Notes: generated by a model not told the origin, from the sequence alone. Positions 1 through 10,504 are shown, numbered from the stretch's first letter. The stretch is DNA of 62,000 bases from Phoronis australis (GCA_002633005.1 NMRA01000445.1:192402-254401), one strand, 5' to 3'. Translations and numbers: made by a program.

Positions 1-2
1 CA

Positions 3-215
3 TCAGCAAATGAAATTGCATTGGGTCAACATGATGCTCAACTAGCGCTGCTACACACACAACACCAAGAACAGTTGAATCAACAAATAGCCTACTGGGC
101 AACATTCCAAAGAAATACCACCGGCAACACTCAGCAATTGTTGACCGCGAGAACTATGGTGATTGCGAAAAAAGATCGTTATAGTTCAAGCACTGAGAAA
201 GCGTCATGGATATAA
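3..215 (+). CDS. 3' end of an unrecognised glutamine-rich protein, 5' partial
   Basis: The frame is open from the left edge of the window to a TAA at 213-215. The peptide is rich in Gln, Leu and Ala (for example HTQHQEQLNQQIAYW) and looks like an amphipathic helix or coiled coil followed by a Lys/Ser-rich end. Tails of this kind are common on Myb/SANT-like proteins of Harbinger-type transposons and on some transcription factors, but no domain is visible here. It ends 26 bases before the THAP exon on the opposite strand, so two convergent units overlap. The family is unknown; coding status is inferred only from composition and the open frame. Confidence 0.3.
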   Translation, partial: SANEIALGQHDAQLALLHTQHQEQLNQQIAYWATFQRNTTGNTQQLLTARTMVIAKKDRYSSSTEKASWI

Positions 216-240
216 GCCATAAATTATGAAGATAACTTAC

Positions 241-487
241 CTTTTCACAAGACCAGCTTCAAACTTCATGATATGTTTGTCGTCGAAGCAGCCGTCCTCA
301 AAGTGGTCGGAGCATATTTCGGCTCCGACAGACTGGCCGACTCGACAGTCATTTTACAATGACGAGCAGTGCACACGAAAACGTGCCATTTTGCAGCCAG
401 ATGCTTGTCTTTGGGAAACCTAAATAGGGTCACGCCTTCCACCTGGCTGGTGTTAGCACAGTTGGCGCACACACACCGATGTACCAT
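241..487 (-). pseudogene. THAP-type zinc-finger exon with a one-base frameshift
   Basis: Reading on the minus strand from the ATG at 487, the peptide begins MVHRCVCANC and continues to LFRFPKDKHLAAKW. This is the canonical THAP start: Met-Val, CxxxxC-type first zinc pair, FRFP and the conserved Trp. The second half of the domain, ICSDHFEDGCF, is in another frame. The switch falls at the A-run (T-run on plus, 352-355), and one missing base would explain it. The exon ends at a good donor (GTAAGT, 235-240 on plus). THAP domains bind DNA as C2CH fingers and occur both in cellular factors and in P-element-like transposases. The break may be a real pseudogene lesion or a sequencing error in a homopolymer; the sequence cannot decide. 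Domain identity is confident, functionality is not. Confidence 0.75.
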
Positions 488-999
488 GTCAAATCACGCC
501 AAGATTGAACGCTCCTTGTTCGTCTTCCACTGTTTTGTATGGGCGATGAACTGCATTGTGGGATATTGATCTAGTTTGTGTTCCCCAACACCATGTCACG
601 GTGTCAAAGGTCAACTTTTCGCGGATTTTTTTTAATTTTCGCTTTTTAGCGTAACTACAGACACAATAACATGATAATTGGAAGAAGATATATCCAACTA
701 ACAATATCTTGAAAATATAATTACAATTTAACATACTTAGACCTTGCAATTTACACTTTAATGTTTTACTCCACGGCAGAGGTAACGACCGTCGGCATGT
801 GCACACAAAATGTGTGAGTTAACCGGCACTCACCTTGCATGCTGCAGCCGTTTAAGTGAAAAACAAGCTAATAAACGCCATTTTCTTGCATAATCCTCCG
901 CCTTTGGTAACAAAAGTCTGTCGTCGATGACCCGCAGGCGCTCTCACTCTTATACGCAGAGGAACTTCAAAGCAAACGTCACGTGGCAACAACGTGTGT

Positions 1000-2028
1000 T
1001 CATCCAGAGATTTTTCTCGTGTTGTGGGGTACGATGTAGCGCAGATTTGGACTTAATCGCAATTAATCTGCACTCCACTTGAACTTAAAAAATTGTAAAA
1101 CATCAGGAGGATTTCAGGTAATTTGTTGTGTCGAAACTGTATTTTTATTCAAGAATTCAAGTTTTCCTGTCGACGATCGCGACTCAGCGACTTATCAGTC
1201 GGCAAGTTTTCGCCCTGGGATTTCAACCCAAATTTTAGAAAAATGATCGTAATTTAACAACGGAGTTTGAAAGCAATGCACCACAGTTTTATAGAAAGAC
1301 TGTCATGGGCTACAAATACGTCACAGAGCGTAAATTTGATAAATCCTAGCTTCCGATATTACCCGGTTCGGAAACCGAGTTTCTGAACTGCCTTAGGCTA
1401 CAATAAGCTCCCCCTCCCCGTGAAATAAATTTTTGTAAGCGACCGGTATACAGCTTTCCACCAAGGCTAGGTGATGCTACGACATATGCTTTTTTGCTTC
1501 TACGGATTGTTGCCATTTTTTTCTTGTTTCCATAGCATAATGATGGCGGAAATGAAAACGTTGCATATTTGAATTTTAATGTTTGCATAATCTGGAAATT
1601 TAGAGGTCGGTAAACCAAGTTTTTTTAAAACACTTTCGGCGAAAAACCAGCAGAAGATGCCATGAAGGTATTAACTATTCCATGCAGCGTTATTTAACTG
1701 GTCTTGGTTAACTATCATTTTATGGCCTGGTCATGCATTCAGCCAAAAGTAGTTCCATAGCTAGGTGGCTTAGCAGTCAATTATTCACGCATGATGACTC
1801 GCAACAGAAGCCTGATAAGAGTGAAGGTGGAATAAATGCGGTGTTCCTACAGTTTCTTGTGGTAGTGGATGTGTTCATGACATGCGAACCTAGTTTTCCG
1901 GAAAAAAAACTATTTCCTTTCGTCAGGCAACTCTTTGGTGCATTGACTTGTTCTTTAACTGTATTTTTCTAAGTCTCTGTGGTTAATTATTGACACATTT
2001 TTTAAGATTTAATATTCAGGTTGGACTC
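1000..2028. other. non-coding stretch, no gene recognised
   Basis: Short open frames exist on both strands (for example 1346-1618 minus and 1733-1972 plus) but none shows a domain, a compositional bias or splice context. No RNA gene or clear repeat was seen. Confidence 0.4.
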
Positions 2029-2034
2029 CAAAGA

Positions 2035-2226
2035 CAGGTGTCGCGTGAAATTTCTTCCCCGTGAAATTTCTTCCCAATCCGACTTTGCGCATGCGCAGAT
2101 TGGCCAGGTTGGCATCCGGTCTTGAGAGCGTGAAATTTCTTCCCAGGGCACTTCTGTACGCTACTGTGAGACAGTTGAGTCGTTATCTGCTACGAACACG
2201 AATATTCCAGACGTTTTTTTGCAAAG
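2035..2226 (+). promoter_or_regulatory. promoter-like block with NRF1-type palindrome and repeated 15-mer
   Basis: The 12-base palindrome TGCGCATGCGCA lies at 2086-2097, matching the NRF1 consensus used in many animal TATA-less promoters. The 15-mer GTGAAATTTCTTCCC occurs three times between 2045 and 2146, twice upstream and once downstream of the palindrome. The block sits about 130 bases before the ATG at 2227, so it is a plausible promoter for that exon. The site match is seen directly; promoter activity is inferred. Confidence 0.45.
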
Positions 2227-2365
2227 ATGCATGATCTCAAGCACAGTGAGAGTGACGTGAAGAAGTTTTTGGAGGATGGATCCCATCCGTTGACTTTGAC
2301 GAAGAGTCAGCGCAATGCTTTACGAAGTTGTGCCAAGGCCCAAGGACTTTCGCCGTTTTGGTCAG
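2227..2365 (+). CDS. putative first coding exon of an unrecognised gene
   Basis: An ATG at 2227 opens 46 codons plus one base, ending at a consensus donor (CAG/GTAAGT at 2366). The peptide begins MHDLKHSESDVKKFL and contains LTLTKSQRNALRS, a basic helix-like segment. It follows a promoter-like block. I do not recognise the family. A Lys/Arg-rich short helix of this kind can begin transposon-derived integrase proteins, but that is only an impression. No downstream exon was identified, so it could belong to a gene extending right or to a decayed element. Confidence 0.35.
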
Positions 2366-2369
2366 GTAA

Positions 2370-3400
2370 GTCGACTAAAGTGATAGGCCTACTGCAATTA
2401 TGAGCCTACATTTGCTATAAGAAAACTGAAGTATGTTTGTTGTTGTTAAGCAAGGTTATCATGTCATTCGTTAGTCAAATCCTGCAGCTGTAGTACTGTA
2501 CTAGTCTCTGCATTTAGCCAAAATATTTACAGATTATACTCCAACCTAGTAGACACTCTAGGAATGATCGTAATAACACCCATGTTGGCTGAGATTCCCT
2601 CCAACTTAATATGTTGCTTTATGATCTTGGAATGTTGAGAATTTGTTGTTTTTTTTTGCTAAGGCAGATGTCTTTTCTTATAGTACATTTATGAAAAGGA
2701 TCGACCTGTGCATAACATGAAAAATATAAACTTCGTTCAGTGTAACTGTGTTTTTGTCAATTGCTAGGGTTGGAAAAAGAGAAAGTACTTGGCCAATAGT
2801 TTTGAAAACTGTTTAATACCTTTAAAACTCTATCGTGGACCTAGAAATGTTGCATATTGGAATACGACCGTTTTGCTCATAGTTGTGCTTGTGGTTAGGC
2901 CATTTGTGTAAGGGCTCTGTATATTCTCATTTTGTGTGCGAATTTCTGGCATACTTTGCAAATAGTCAGGTACTATTAATCTCGACTTCTAATGTCACTG
3001 TTAGTGTTTCCTTTTTTCTTTGAATTGAGCGCACTGAGCAGAGAAAAAGAGACAGAGAGAGCGAGACAGAGGGTGACAGGTTTATTAACATAAGTAATAT
3101 TAGCTCATAATACAGTTTACAGAGTACAATAAAACAAACAAAAACATGATCACAACCCGCAAAGTATAGGCCATACGTGCGCAAGCCCGGCGCCCAGTGA
3201 ACCGGCGACTGAATTGAAGTAAATCTAATTATAATTCATTTACCAATGTCTAACATAACAATGGCAATTGACTAAAATCGTTACATTATCACACACGTAG
3301 TGAATTTATATTTTTAGGCTTATTTTACAGGTGTGCTTTGCCGTCTTCACGCAATGTAAATTTCCGCTTTGTTTATCGCAGTGAGCCTCGCTTTGTATTT
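2370..3400. other. intronic or intergenic stretch with a short GA-rich tract
   Basis: No coding exon recognised. A purine run of AGAGA/GACAGAGA type lies at about 3040-3080. The remainder is unremarkable AT-rich sequence. Confidence 0.4.
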
Positions 3401-3594
3401 TAATGTCCGCCACGTGAATAGAGTCTATGGGATCCACCCGCGGCGGCGCGATTCACCGGTTTAGTCTATTACTTAACTTATTGCTGAACTAGTTTCCCGC
3501 ACTCGATCTAAGTTGGTCTTGCGACTAGTTACGCTGCACCGTTCAAGTGGTTAAAAATCTCTTTAGCACAGCTGAACAACAGATCACGGAAGCC
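3400..3594 (+). promoter_or_regulatory. CpG-rich stretch before the GOLPH3 ATG
   Basis: This stretch is more CpG-rich than its surroundings (CACGTG E-box near 3412, CGCGGCGGCGCG near 3440-3451) and runs directly into the first in-frame GOLPH3 codons. It may be a promoter plus 5' UTR. Alternatively, AG dinucleotides at 3565-3571 could serve as an acceptor for an unseen upstream exon, since the frame stays open back to there. Promoter status is inferred. Confidence 0.35.
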
Positions 3595-3660
3595 ATGTCA
3601 GGAGAACCTAATCTTACATTGATGGAGGAAGTTCTATTACTTGGTTTAAACGACAGAGAG
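3595..3660 (+). CDS. GOLPH3: GOLPH3-family exon A (N-terminal)
   Basis: Twenty-two codons from an ATG at 3595 encode MSGEPNLTLMEEVLLLGL followed by NDRE, ending at donor GTATGT (3661). LTLMEEVLLLGL.DRE is the hallmark start of the GOLPH3 fold in Golgi phosphoprotein 3. The exon ends in phase 0 and joins in frame to the exon at 6950, giving DRE-GHASFW where vertebrates have DREGYTSFW. The N-terminal acidic extension of vertebrate GOLPH3 is absent if this ATG is used. If the frame opens further upstream (AEQQITEA before the Met) an earlier exon may supply it. Family assignment is confident; start choice is not. Confidence 0.85.
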
Positions 3661-6600
3661 GTATGTCAATACTGAGATTGAGAAGATGAATTTCTCAGGT
3701 TTTTTTCATGAATATCACTGGCTGAGGGATCGACGCTCAGCATAATGTAAATGCTAGCTGGCAAGATTAACAGATTATCCCTGGCCGCCAAACGGAATTT
3801 CCAAAACTCGCTTGTATAAGATATCTGAAGTAAAATGCCAGAAAACTCGGGAAATTGATCCGCCGATGAATCCGAATTTTTTTCACCCTCAGTGCTTCAA
3901 AAGCTACTGGTTATTAACTTGGTTTTACTACTTTTGAATCGCTCCAAACATGTGGTCTCGCTCTTCTGATCCGTGCATTCAGTGTTTTTCCGAGGTGTAG
4001 TTCATTTGCTAGTTAGCCGATAACCGAGGGTGTGGCAGCCGTTATAACTCGCTAGTTCCCTGCGTGTAGAGATCACACACAGGTACCAGACAGCATTACG
4101 GCGTACGTCCTCCACCCCGGCCAACCCGCGATCGAGAACGCCCGGAAGGCGATCGAGAACGAGACCTTGCACCAAAAATGGAAGACGACAGTGACGTACC
4201 CGGTGAGTTTAAGTGTCATTTTCTGCTTAAATAGAGGCCACTTTGGTACGAATGTTACACACAGAAAAGCGTCAGGGTGTAACCTCATGTTGTGGATCTG
4301 AAGTAATACTTGGCTTTTGCTTATTTTTTAAAATGAAGAGCTCAGAAAGGAATGGCTTTCGCTAAAATGCCTTGCGCCTCGTAAAATCGACAATTTTTAC
4401 TTGTCAAGCAATCATTCCAGACGTGTGACGTTTATATCGTCCCTGGTTACACCTTTGTTAGTTATGATTTGTGAAACAATTTGATATTTACCAATACAAA
4501 AAGGTCCTTGTGCCGAGGCGGTGATCAGGAACGAAGTCGTTAATTCTTTATGGCGATCGTGAACGCACATTTTTTCCCTGAATTGGCCTGAATAATCGTT
4601 CGAATTTTAGAATAATACGGAGCCTGAATTAGTTGATGGGTTGATTATGAATTACAGTTCATCGTTTTTTCATGATTTCTAAGTGAGATTTAGCCTAACA
4701 AACATAACTGAATGCGTTTGATTTATTTTAGTTGAGCTGTCGCCACACTACGAGTCATTCAGGGTGTTAACGTCCACGCCTTCAAAAAAGAGTAGTACAC
4801 TGCTGCATGTCACCAAACAGTGTGTGTGTGTATGTTGTGGAGCCTCGTTCACGAACTAAGAAATCAACTTAGTATGACCACATGGCAATAAAACACAGTG
4901 ACACTACAACATGCAAGACCTTTACCAGCCCTGTGATTGACCGGTTGCATGCGTCAATAGTTTTTTACCAAAAAAGTAAAACACAACAAGAAGCATTGTC
5001 TTCAGGAATCAAGTCGATTCAGTGTCCGTAACAAAATAAAACTAACAAATGAGGAGCACTATCTTTATTAAAATAGCATATAATGCTACAATCAACTCAT
5101 TGGATCAAATAGAAGAATTATGTATCTGTGCCATGGATGTAAGTGTTATGAAACGTTTGGTGGTTGCACCCTACTGATACCCGACCGCGTATATGCACAC
5201 AGTCAAACCCAGTGCGTAATTGGTGATACCTGGTAATACAGAATAGATTGCCTTAACTTCCGTTGTAGTTGGGCGATTTTGCGGATTCAAAAACAAAAAT
5301 TATTAGCATTTGACAAGGAATTCAGAAAAGCTATTGGTGTGTGTGCAAATATGTTATAACTCAAGCCCAGTCACTGAGGCTAGATAGATCTACGATCTGA
5401 TCGGAGATTAGAACAAAAGAGAGCTGGCTCTCCTATATTAACTCGCTGGTTTCCTGCGTGCCGCTAGGTGATCGGTAGCCAGCACGCAGGTATCACTTAA
5501 TATTCCTCGGGTAATTGTTTTACACCGGCATTTCTGATTGGCTAGTCGAATTCTCAACAGGCAGCGCTTTACGCAAACAAACTGGCATGACTGATGGACT
5601 GAAGTGTAAATGTGGTCTGTTGGGCAGACAAATCGGTGCTTAAAATTTATGTTCAGGAAATGTGAATCCTAGAAATTGTGGTTGCGCCTTTTAATCGGAG
5701 TGCATCTTTCTACTTGATGTTTTTAGTTTCCAGTAGTATTGCGCAATGAATTTTTGTTCTTCAAACCTGAATCGTTTACTTGCATTTCCCGTGCATACTA
5801 CACACGGGGCATGCGCGCACCCACCCTAAAATATAGGGGGCTCAAATTTTTGAGGATGTAGACCTTTTACTAAAGAAAAAAAACGAATACGGGACGTGTT
5901 CAGGGCTATGAATTCTGCATACGCCGAATTCCTGCCTGAGTGGACTTTTGTCTCGTTTTCCTCGGATTTATTTTGTTTCTTCTAGGCCGACCCTTTCACC
6001 CAGTTTACCAAATGGGGGAGGGCTCGTTCGGGCCCCCCGAGCCCCCCCCCTCTATGGAAGCGCGCATGCACGGAGCAGCACGTCACGACTGGCACACCCA
6101 CGTTAAAAATAAGGTGTGACCATGCAGTAGGCCTGTTACCCACGGGAACTAAATTTGAACTCCAGACGTTGAAGTGTGTACATTTTTGGGACACACTCTG
6201 TATCATTTCCCCCAGCAACCAGAATTTTGACCACCGGTAGTGTTTCATCTAGGGATTCTGAAACGGCCACAAATGCAATCATACCAGGCAGGCACCTCGG
6301 GACCTTTCCAAAGAATTACTTCAAACTTGAAAGAATGGCCATAATAAATTGAAATTTTTCCCGAAACTGTATCATATTTCTCTGCTCTGGGTTGAAGGTT
6401 AAGGTTTGTTGTATTAAGAAATTACTTTAAACACTTGGTGGAACTGTGCTCAACCGTCATCTTCAGTTGGTCTCCTACAAATCATTAAGGACAGTGGGAG
6501 ACCAACTGAAGATGACGGTTGAGCACAGTTCCATCAAGTGTTTAAAGTAAGTTCTTAATAAAACAAACCTTAAACTTCAACCCAGAGCAGAGAAATAGGT

Positions 6601-6949
6601 ACGAATCCGCTGTTGGAACCCAGCTGTAACTACTTCAGGCAGCTCCCACCTACCCGTCAGTGCGCTGGTCCTAGACCCATTCTTACTCTCCGTGAAACTT
6701 TGTTGGTTCAAGGTTACTCAAATCGTGGGGGCTGCATCCCCGGTGAAACTCTGAGTAGAAAACGGTAAAGTAATATTTCGTCTGTGCTTCAAAAATAGTG
6801 AATCTGTTCTGACGATTTTTCTTGGAATTTTTGAATAACTCTCATGTTAGCATCCGCAAGAAGTAGATTCGCCACGATCTGCTCAAAAGTTATTTTTAAG
6901 AGTTTTTGCATTCCATGCCTCTTAAAGAGACATCACATGTGTTTTTCAG
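3661..6949 (+). other. GOLPH3 intron between exons A and B
   Basis: Flanked by GTATGT and a TTTTTCAG acceptor, about 3.3 kb. It contains a CpG-rich patch with a short ATG exon-like piece (4171-4211, MEDDSDVP, then GTGAGT) that could be an alternative first exon, several dispersed AT-rich repeats and an inverted-repeat element near 6.4-6.6 kb. No other coding exon was recognised. Confidence 0.5.
6374..6596. mobile_element. ~220 bp foldback MITE-like element in the GOLPH3 intron
   Basis: Two arms of about 95 bases (roughly 6374-6475 and 6498-6596) are near-perfect reverse complements separated by about 25 bases. The outer ends read TTCTCTGCTCTGGGTT and its complement AACCCAGAGCAGAGAA. No coding capacity. 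The structure fits a MITE or foldback element. Arm identity is seen directly; mobility is inferred. Confidence 0.75.
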
Positions 6950-7196
6950 GGCCACGCCTCTTTCTGGAGTGACCGGATTTCACCCGCCCTTCGTGGCTGT
7001 ATCTTGGTCGAGCTAGCTCTGCGCGGCAGAATTGGTCTGGAAAAGAAATGTGCGCAAAGGGGGAGCCTGGGTAATCGACGTGTTGTCTGCTTAAATGACA
7101 CGCCCACGGGCAATGAAATTTTGGACGAGGCGTTGAAGTTCATTAAGGATACAGACCCTGCAGAAAACGTGAAAGTTTGGGTGGAATATCTCAATG
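6950..7196 (+). CDS. GOLPH3: GOLPH3-family exon B (PI4P-binding domain part)
   Basis: The acceptor TTTTTCAG precedes GGC CAC GCC; the exon ends in phase 1 at AATG/GTAACT. The 82 codons include GHASFWSDRISPALRGCILV, ELALRGRIGLE, PTGNEILDEALKFIK and VKVWVEYLNG, aligning along their length with GOLPH3/GOLPH3L. The Trp of FW and the Arg of LRG, which in vertebrate GOLPH3 help bind phosphatidylinositol 4-phosphate, are present. GOLPH3 proteins attach to trans-Golgi membranes and retain glycosyltransferases by coupling them to COPI. The following exons (starting around ETWNPLK in vertebrates) were not found before the next gene, so the gene is partial here. Repeats begin about 30 bases after the donor. 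Confidence 0.88.
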
Positions 7197-7214
7197 GTAA
7201 CTGTTGTTCTGATT

Positions 7215-9672
7215 GCTGTTCAGTGTGTAAGTAGTATAGTAAGAGGTTTAGGACGCCCGTTTGGGAGGGTCTCGGGTCAAAGGTCATACATGCGAAAGGA
7301 GAAGGTCAAAGGTCACGTGGGATAACTGCAATCGGAAGGGACACTATCCGCCTACCGGACGGATGTGTCAATGACGTCACACCTCATGACGTAATAGGTT
7401 TAATGAGTCCCGTTAGAGAGGCACCTCGATGCTCATTTTTGCGGCTCCTCGCAACGGATCGACACCGCAACAAAAGAGGGATGACGCTGCTGAATAAGAA
7501 CAAAACTTATTTCGTGTCCCCAATTAAGTGAGTGTCGTCGTTGTATATTGTTTGTTCTGTCTCATTGATCAAAAACAAAGGCGTATACAAAAGGGGATAA
7601 CCACCCAACTCAACAACAGATGTCGCGTAAAGTCTAACCCAGGACCCGACGGTACTAAGCGAATCATACTAATAATACTAATAACAAGAGGCGACCAGCT
7701 AACACAGAACATAAAAACTGATAGCGTTTAAACGTGTGTTAATCAAAAACAAACACTGCAAATATCATCATTCGAATACACTACAAAAATCATCAAGACG
7801 TTCAGGAAAGTAGTCTATAGCAAAGTATCAAATGTCCGAATTAAATGTTCAAAGGTCCAGTGGTGACGCCGTCGTCGAACAGTCGTCTTTTGGGATAAAA
7901 GTAGGTGAACGCGCACCTCTCTTGCAGGTAGGTATACATAGTGTTGAAAATAGTCTGACCAACTGAGAGAGAAAAGAAACTTTTCGTGTTTAACCGAGAA
8001 TTACTAACGGCATACAAAAGTGAATAAAGACGGGTGAATGCAAAGTGTTAGTCAAGTTTTCGTTCACAAATATACACAAAGCACCGTCTGAGCTTTGAAA
8101 ACTCTTACATAATCATCGCGTAAAGTCTGGGCTGACACAAACCCTAGTGTTCATTAAGTACATTTTGAACCCGTTTGCGAATTTTGCACTTCAATAGTGT
8201 GCTGGATACTTTAATAAATATCACCAAACACGTCTTTCTTGACACTCGTTGCGTGTATTTCGAACTAAACAACTGGGCACACACGTGTCGCAAATAAATG
8301 ATCGTCTATATGTTATTAGGTACTACGCAACGTGTATAGAAACACGGGTTCAAAATGTACTTAATGAACCCTAGAGTTTGTGTCAGCCTGAGCCCAGACT
8401 TCACGCGATGATTATGTAAGATTTTTCAAAGCTCGGACGGTGCTTTGTGTGTATTTGTGAACGAAAACTTGACGTCATACTTCGCATTCATCCGTCTTTA
8501 TTCAATTTTGTATCACGGGTGAGACATGACCGCCGGTCCTCTAAATCGGACTGACTCACCCAAAACAGGACCTCCGGGGATCAAATTGGACCAGAAAAAT
8601 CGCACCAGAAAATGGGACTGACGCACCTAAAAACATGACCGCCCCACCACAAAACAGGACTGCCGGGAACTGAACATGATCCCGCCGGACAATATGCGGT
8701 TTCAATCCCCGGCGGTCATGTTGAGTCCCCGGCGGTCCTGTTTTCTGGTGAGGCGGTCATGTTTTTAGGTGCGTCAGTCCCATTTTCTGGAACGACGGTC
8801 CCATTTGATCCCCGGAGGTCCTGTTTTGGGTGAGGCGGTCCGATTTAAGAGGACCGGCGGTCATGTTGTTTCTCACCCGTGTGTATGCCGTTAGTAATTC
8901 TCGTTTAAACACGAAAAGTAAGTTTCTTTTCTCTCTTAGTTGGTCAGACTATTTTCAACACTATGTATACCTACCTGCAAGAGAGGTGCGCGTTCACCTA
9001 TACTTTTATCCCTGGCCAAAAGACGAATGTTCGACGACGGCGTCACCACTGGACCTTTGAACATTTAATTCGGACATTTGATAATTTACTATAGACTACT
9101 TTTCTGAACGTCTTGATGATTTTTGTAGTGTATTCGAATGATGATTTTTGCAGTGTTTGTTTTTGATTAACACACGTTTAAACGCTATCAGTTTTTATGT
9201 TCTGTGTTAGCTGGTCGCCTCTTGTTATTAGTATTATTAGTATGATTCGCTTAGTACCGTCGGGTCCTGGGTTAGACATTACGCGACATCTGTTGTTGAG
9301 TTGGGTGGTTATCCCCTTTTGTATACGCTTTTTGTTTTTGATCAATGAGACAGAACAAACAATATACAACGACGACACTCACGTAATTGGGGACACGAAA
9401 TAAGTCACGTTCTTATTCAGCAGCGTCATTCCTCTTTTGTTTCGGTGTCGATCCGTTGCGAGGAGCCGCAAAAATGAGCATCGAGGTGCCTCTCTAACGG
9501 GACTCATTAAACCTATTACGTCATGAGGTGTGACGTCATTGACACATCCGTCCGGTAGGCGGATAGTGTTCCTTCTGATTGCAGTTATCACACGTGACCT
9601 TTGACCTTTTCCATTCGCATTGATGACCTTTGACCCGAGACCCTCCCAAACGGGCGTCCTAAACCTCTTCCT
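7215..9672. mobile_element. large foldback element 1, arms of about 1.2 kb
   Basis: The left part (from about 7240) and right part (to about 9671) are long inverted copies. For example GAGGTTTAGGACGCCCGTTT at 7243-7262 matches the complement at 9649-9668, and the CRE-containing stretch near 7370 matches that near 9535. The axis is near 8700. Both arms hold the same degenerate ~66-codon open frame (7528-7731 plus, 9178-9378 minus). The innermost ~360 bases (8521-8880) are built from repeated 20-28 base modules containing GGCGGTCATGTT or GGTCCTGTTTT. This architecture resembles foldback transposons such as Drosophila FB and sea urchin TU elements, known for long modular inverted repeats. No transposase was recognised. 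Confidence 0.85.
8012..8513. mobile_element. nested foldback element inserted in the left arm of foldback 1
   Basis: Its ends read ATACAAAAGTGAATAAAGAC and the complement of nearly the same sequence. Inverted arms at about 8016-8175 and 8343-8510 flank a ~165 base spacer. The corresponding place in the right arm of foldback 1 (about 8876-8886) lacks it and reads straight through from CACCCGTG to GTATGCC. The insertion therefore happened after the outer palindrome formed. Confidence 0.8.
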
Positions 9673-10133
9673 ATATCAAGGTACCTAAACTACACGGTTA
9701 ATGGACTCATGAACACGGTCCACGCACGCATGAACACGACTCACGGACCTGCAAACACCATCCACTGACTCACAAACACGGGAACGGACTCACAAAACAC
9801 GATCCATGTACCCAAATCCACGAGACACGGACTCATATTCCCGAGGAAACACGGTTAACGGACCGCCAAACACGGTTTACGGACAAAATGGCGATGTCAG
9901 CTGACCCAGGAAGCCGATGAGTCCGTGACCCGTGTTTGGCGGTCCGTTAACCGTGTTCCTCTTGAATATGAGTCCGTGTCCCGTGTATTTGGGTGCGTGG
10001 ATCGTGTTTTGTGAGTCTGTTCCCGTGTTTGTGAGTCAGTGGAAGGTGTTTGCAGGTCCGTGAGTCGTGTTCATGCGTCCATGCCCGTGTTTATGAGTCC
10101 GTTGACCGTGTAGTTTTGGTACCTTGTATACTA
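9672..10133. mobile_element. foldback element 2, made of ~20 base modules
   Basis: Arms 9672-9893 and 9920-10133 are inverted copies, with GGTACC near each outer end and the axis near 9905. Each arm is an imperfect tandem series of modules of the form GTGTTTGTGAGTCCGT, varied from copy to copy but mirrored between arms. It abuts foldback 1 directly. No coding capacity seen. Confidence 0.85.
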
Positions 10134-10504
10134 CTTGTGTAGTATTTCGGCGGAGGGCGATTGGTTGCAATTGGGCTCAAAACCGCTATAACTGCCTTCG
10201 ACAGAAAGCCACGTTTTTGTCAGTTTTCCAGTTTTAACTATAGGATGACTTGTCGATGATCGATTCCAACACGATTAAATCGATTCTGTGATCTCGGCAA
10301 ATGCATAAAAATCAGTCATTTTAATCGTCCGCATGCAAATCTTCACCTGGTATTGATAAACATAAAATTCACAGCGGCTCGATTTCGTTACACGCAACTC
10401 GCCAATGCAACTTCAGATTGTGAAAAATCAAAAGCGAGCAGCAATGAGTCAGACAATAATTCGTCCGTAATTTGCTTCAAGAGATGACTTCCAATCCATT
10501 TTTA

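Noticed and set aside
489-806. 105-codon minus-strand frame just 5' of the THAP exon
   Set aside because: AT-rich, no domain, and it overlaps the THAP 5' flank in a frame unrelated to the THAP start.
8830-9060. 76-codon plus-strand frame in the foldback right arm
   Set aside because: It crosses the modular repeat into the arm and the matching sequence in the left arm is not open over the same span.
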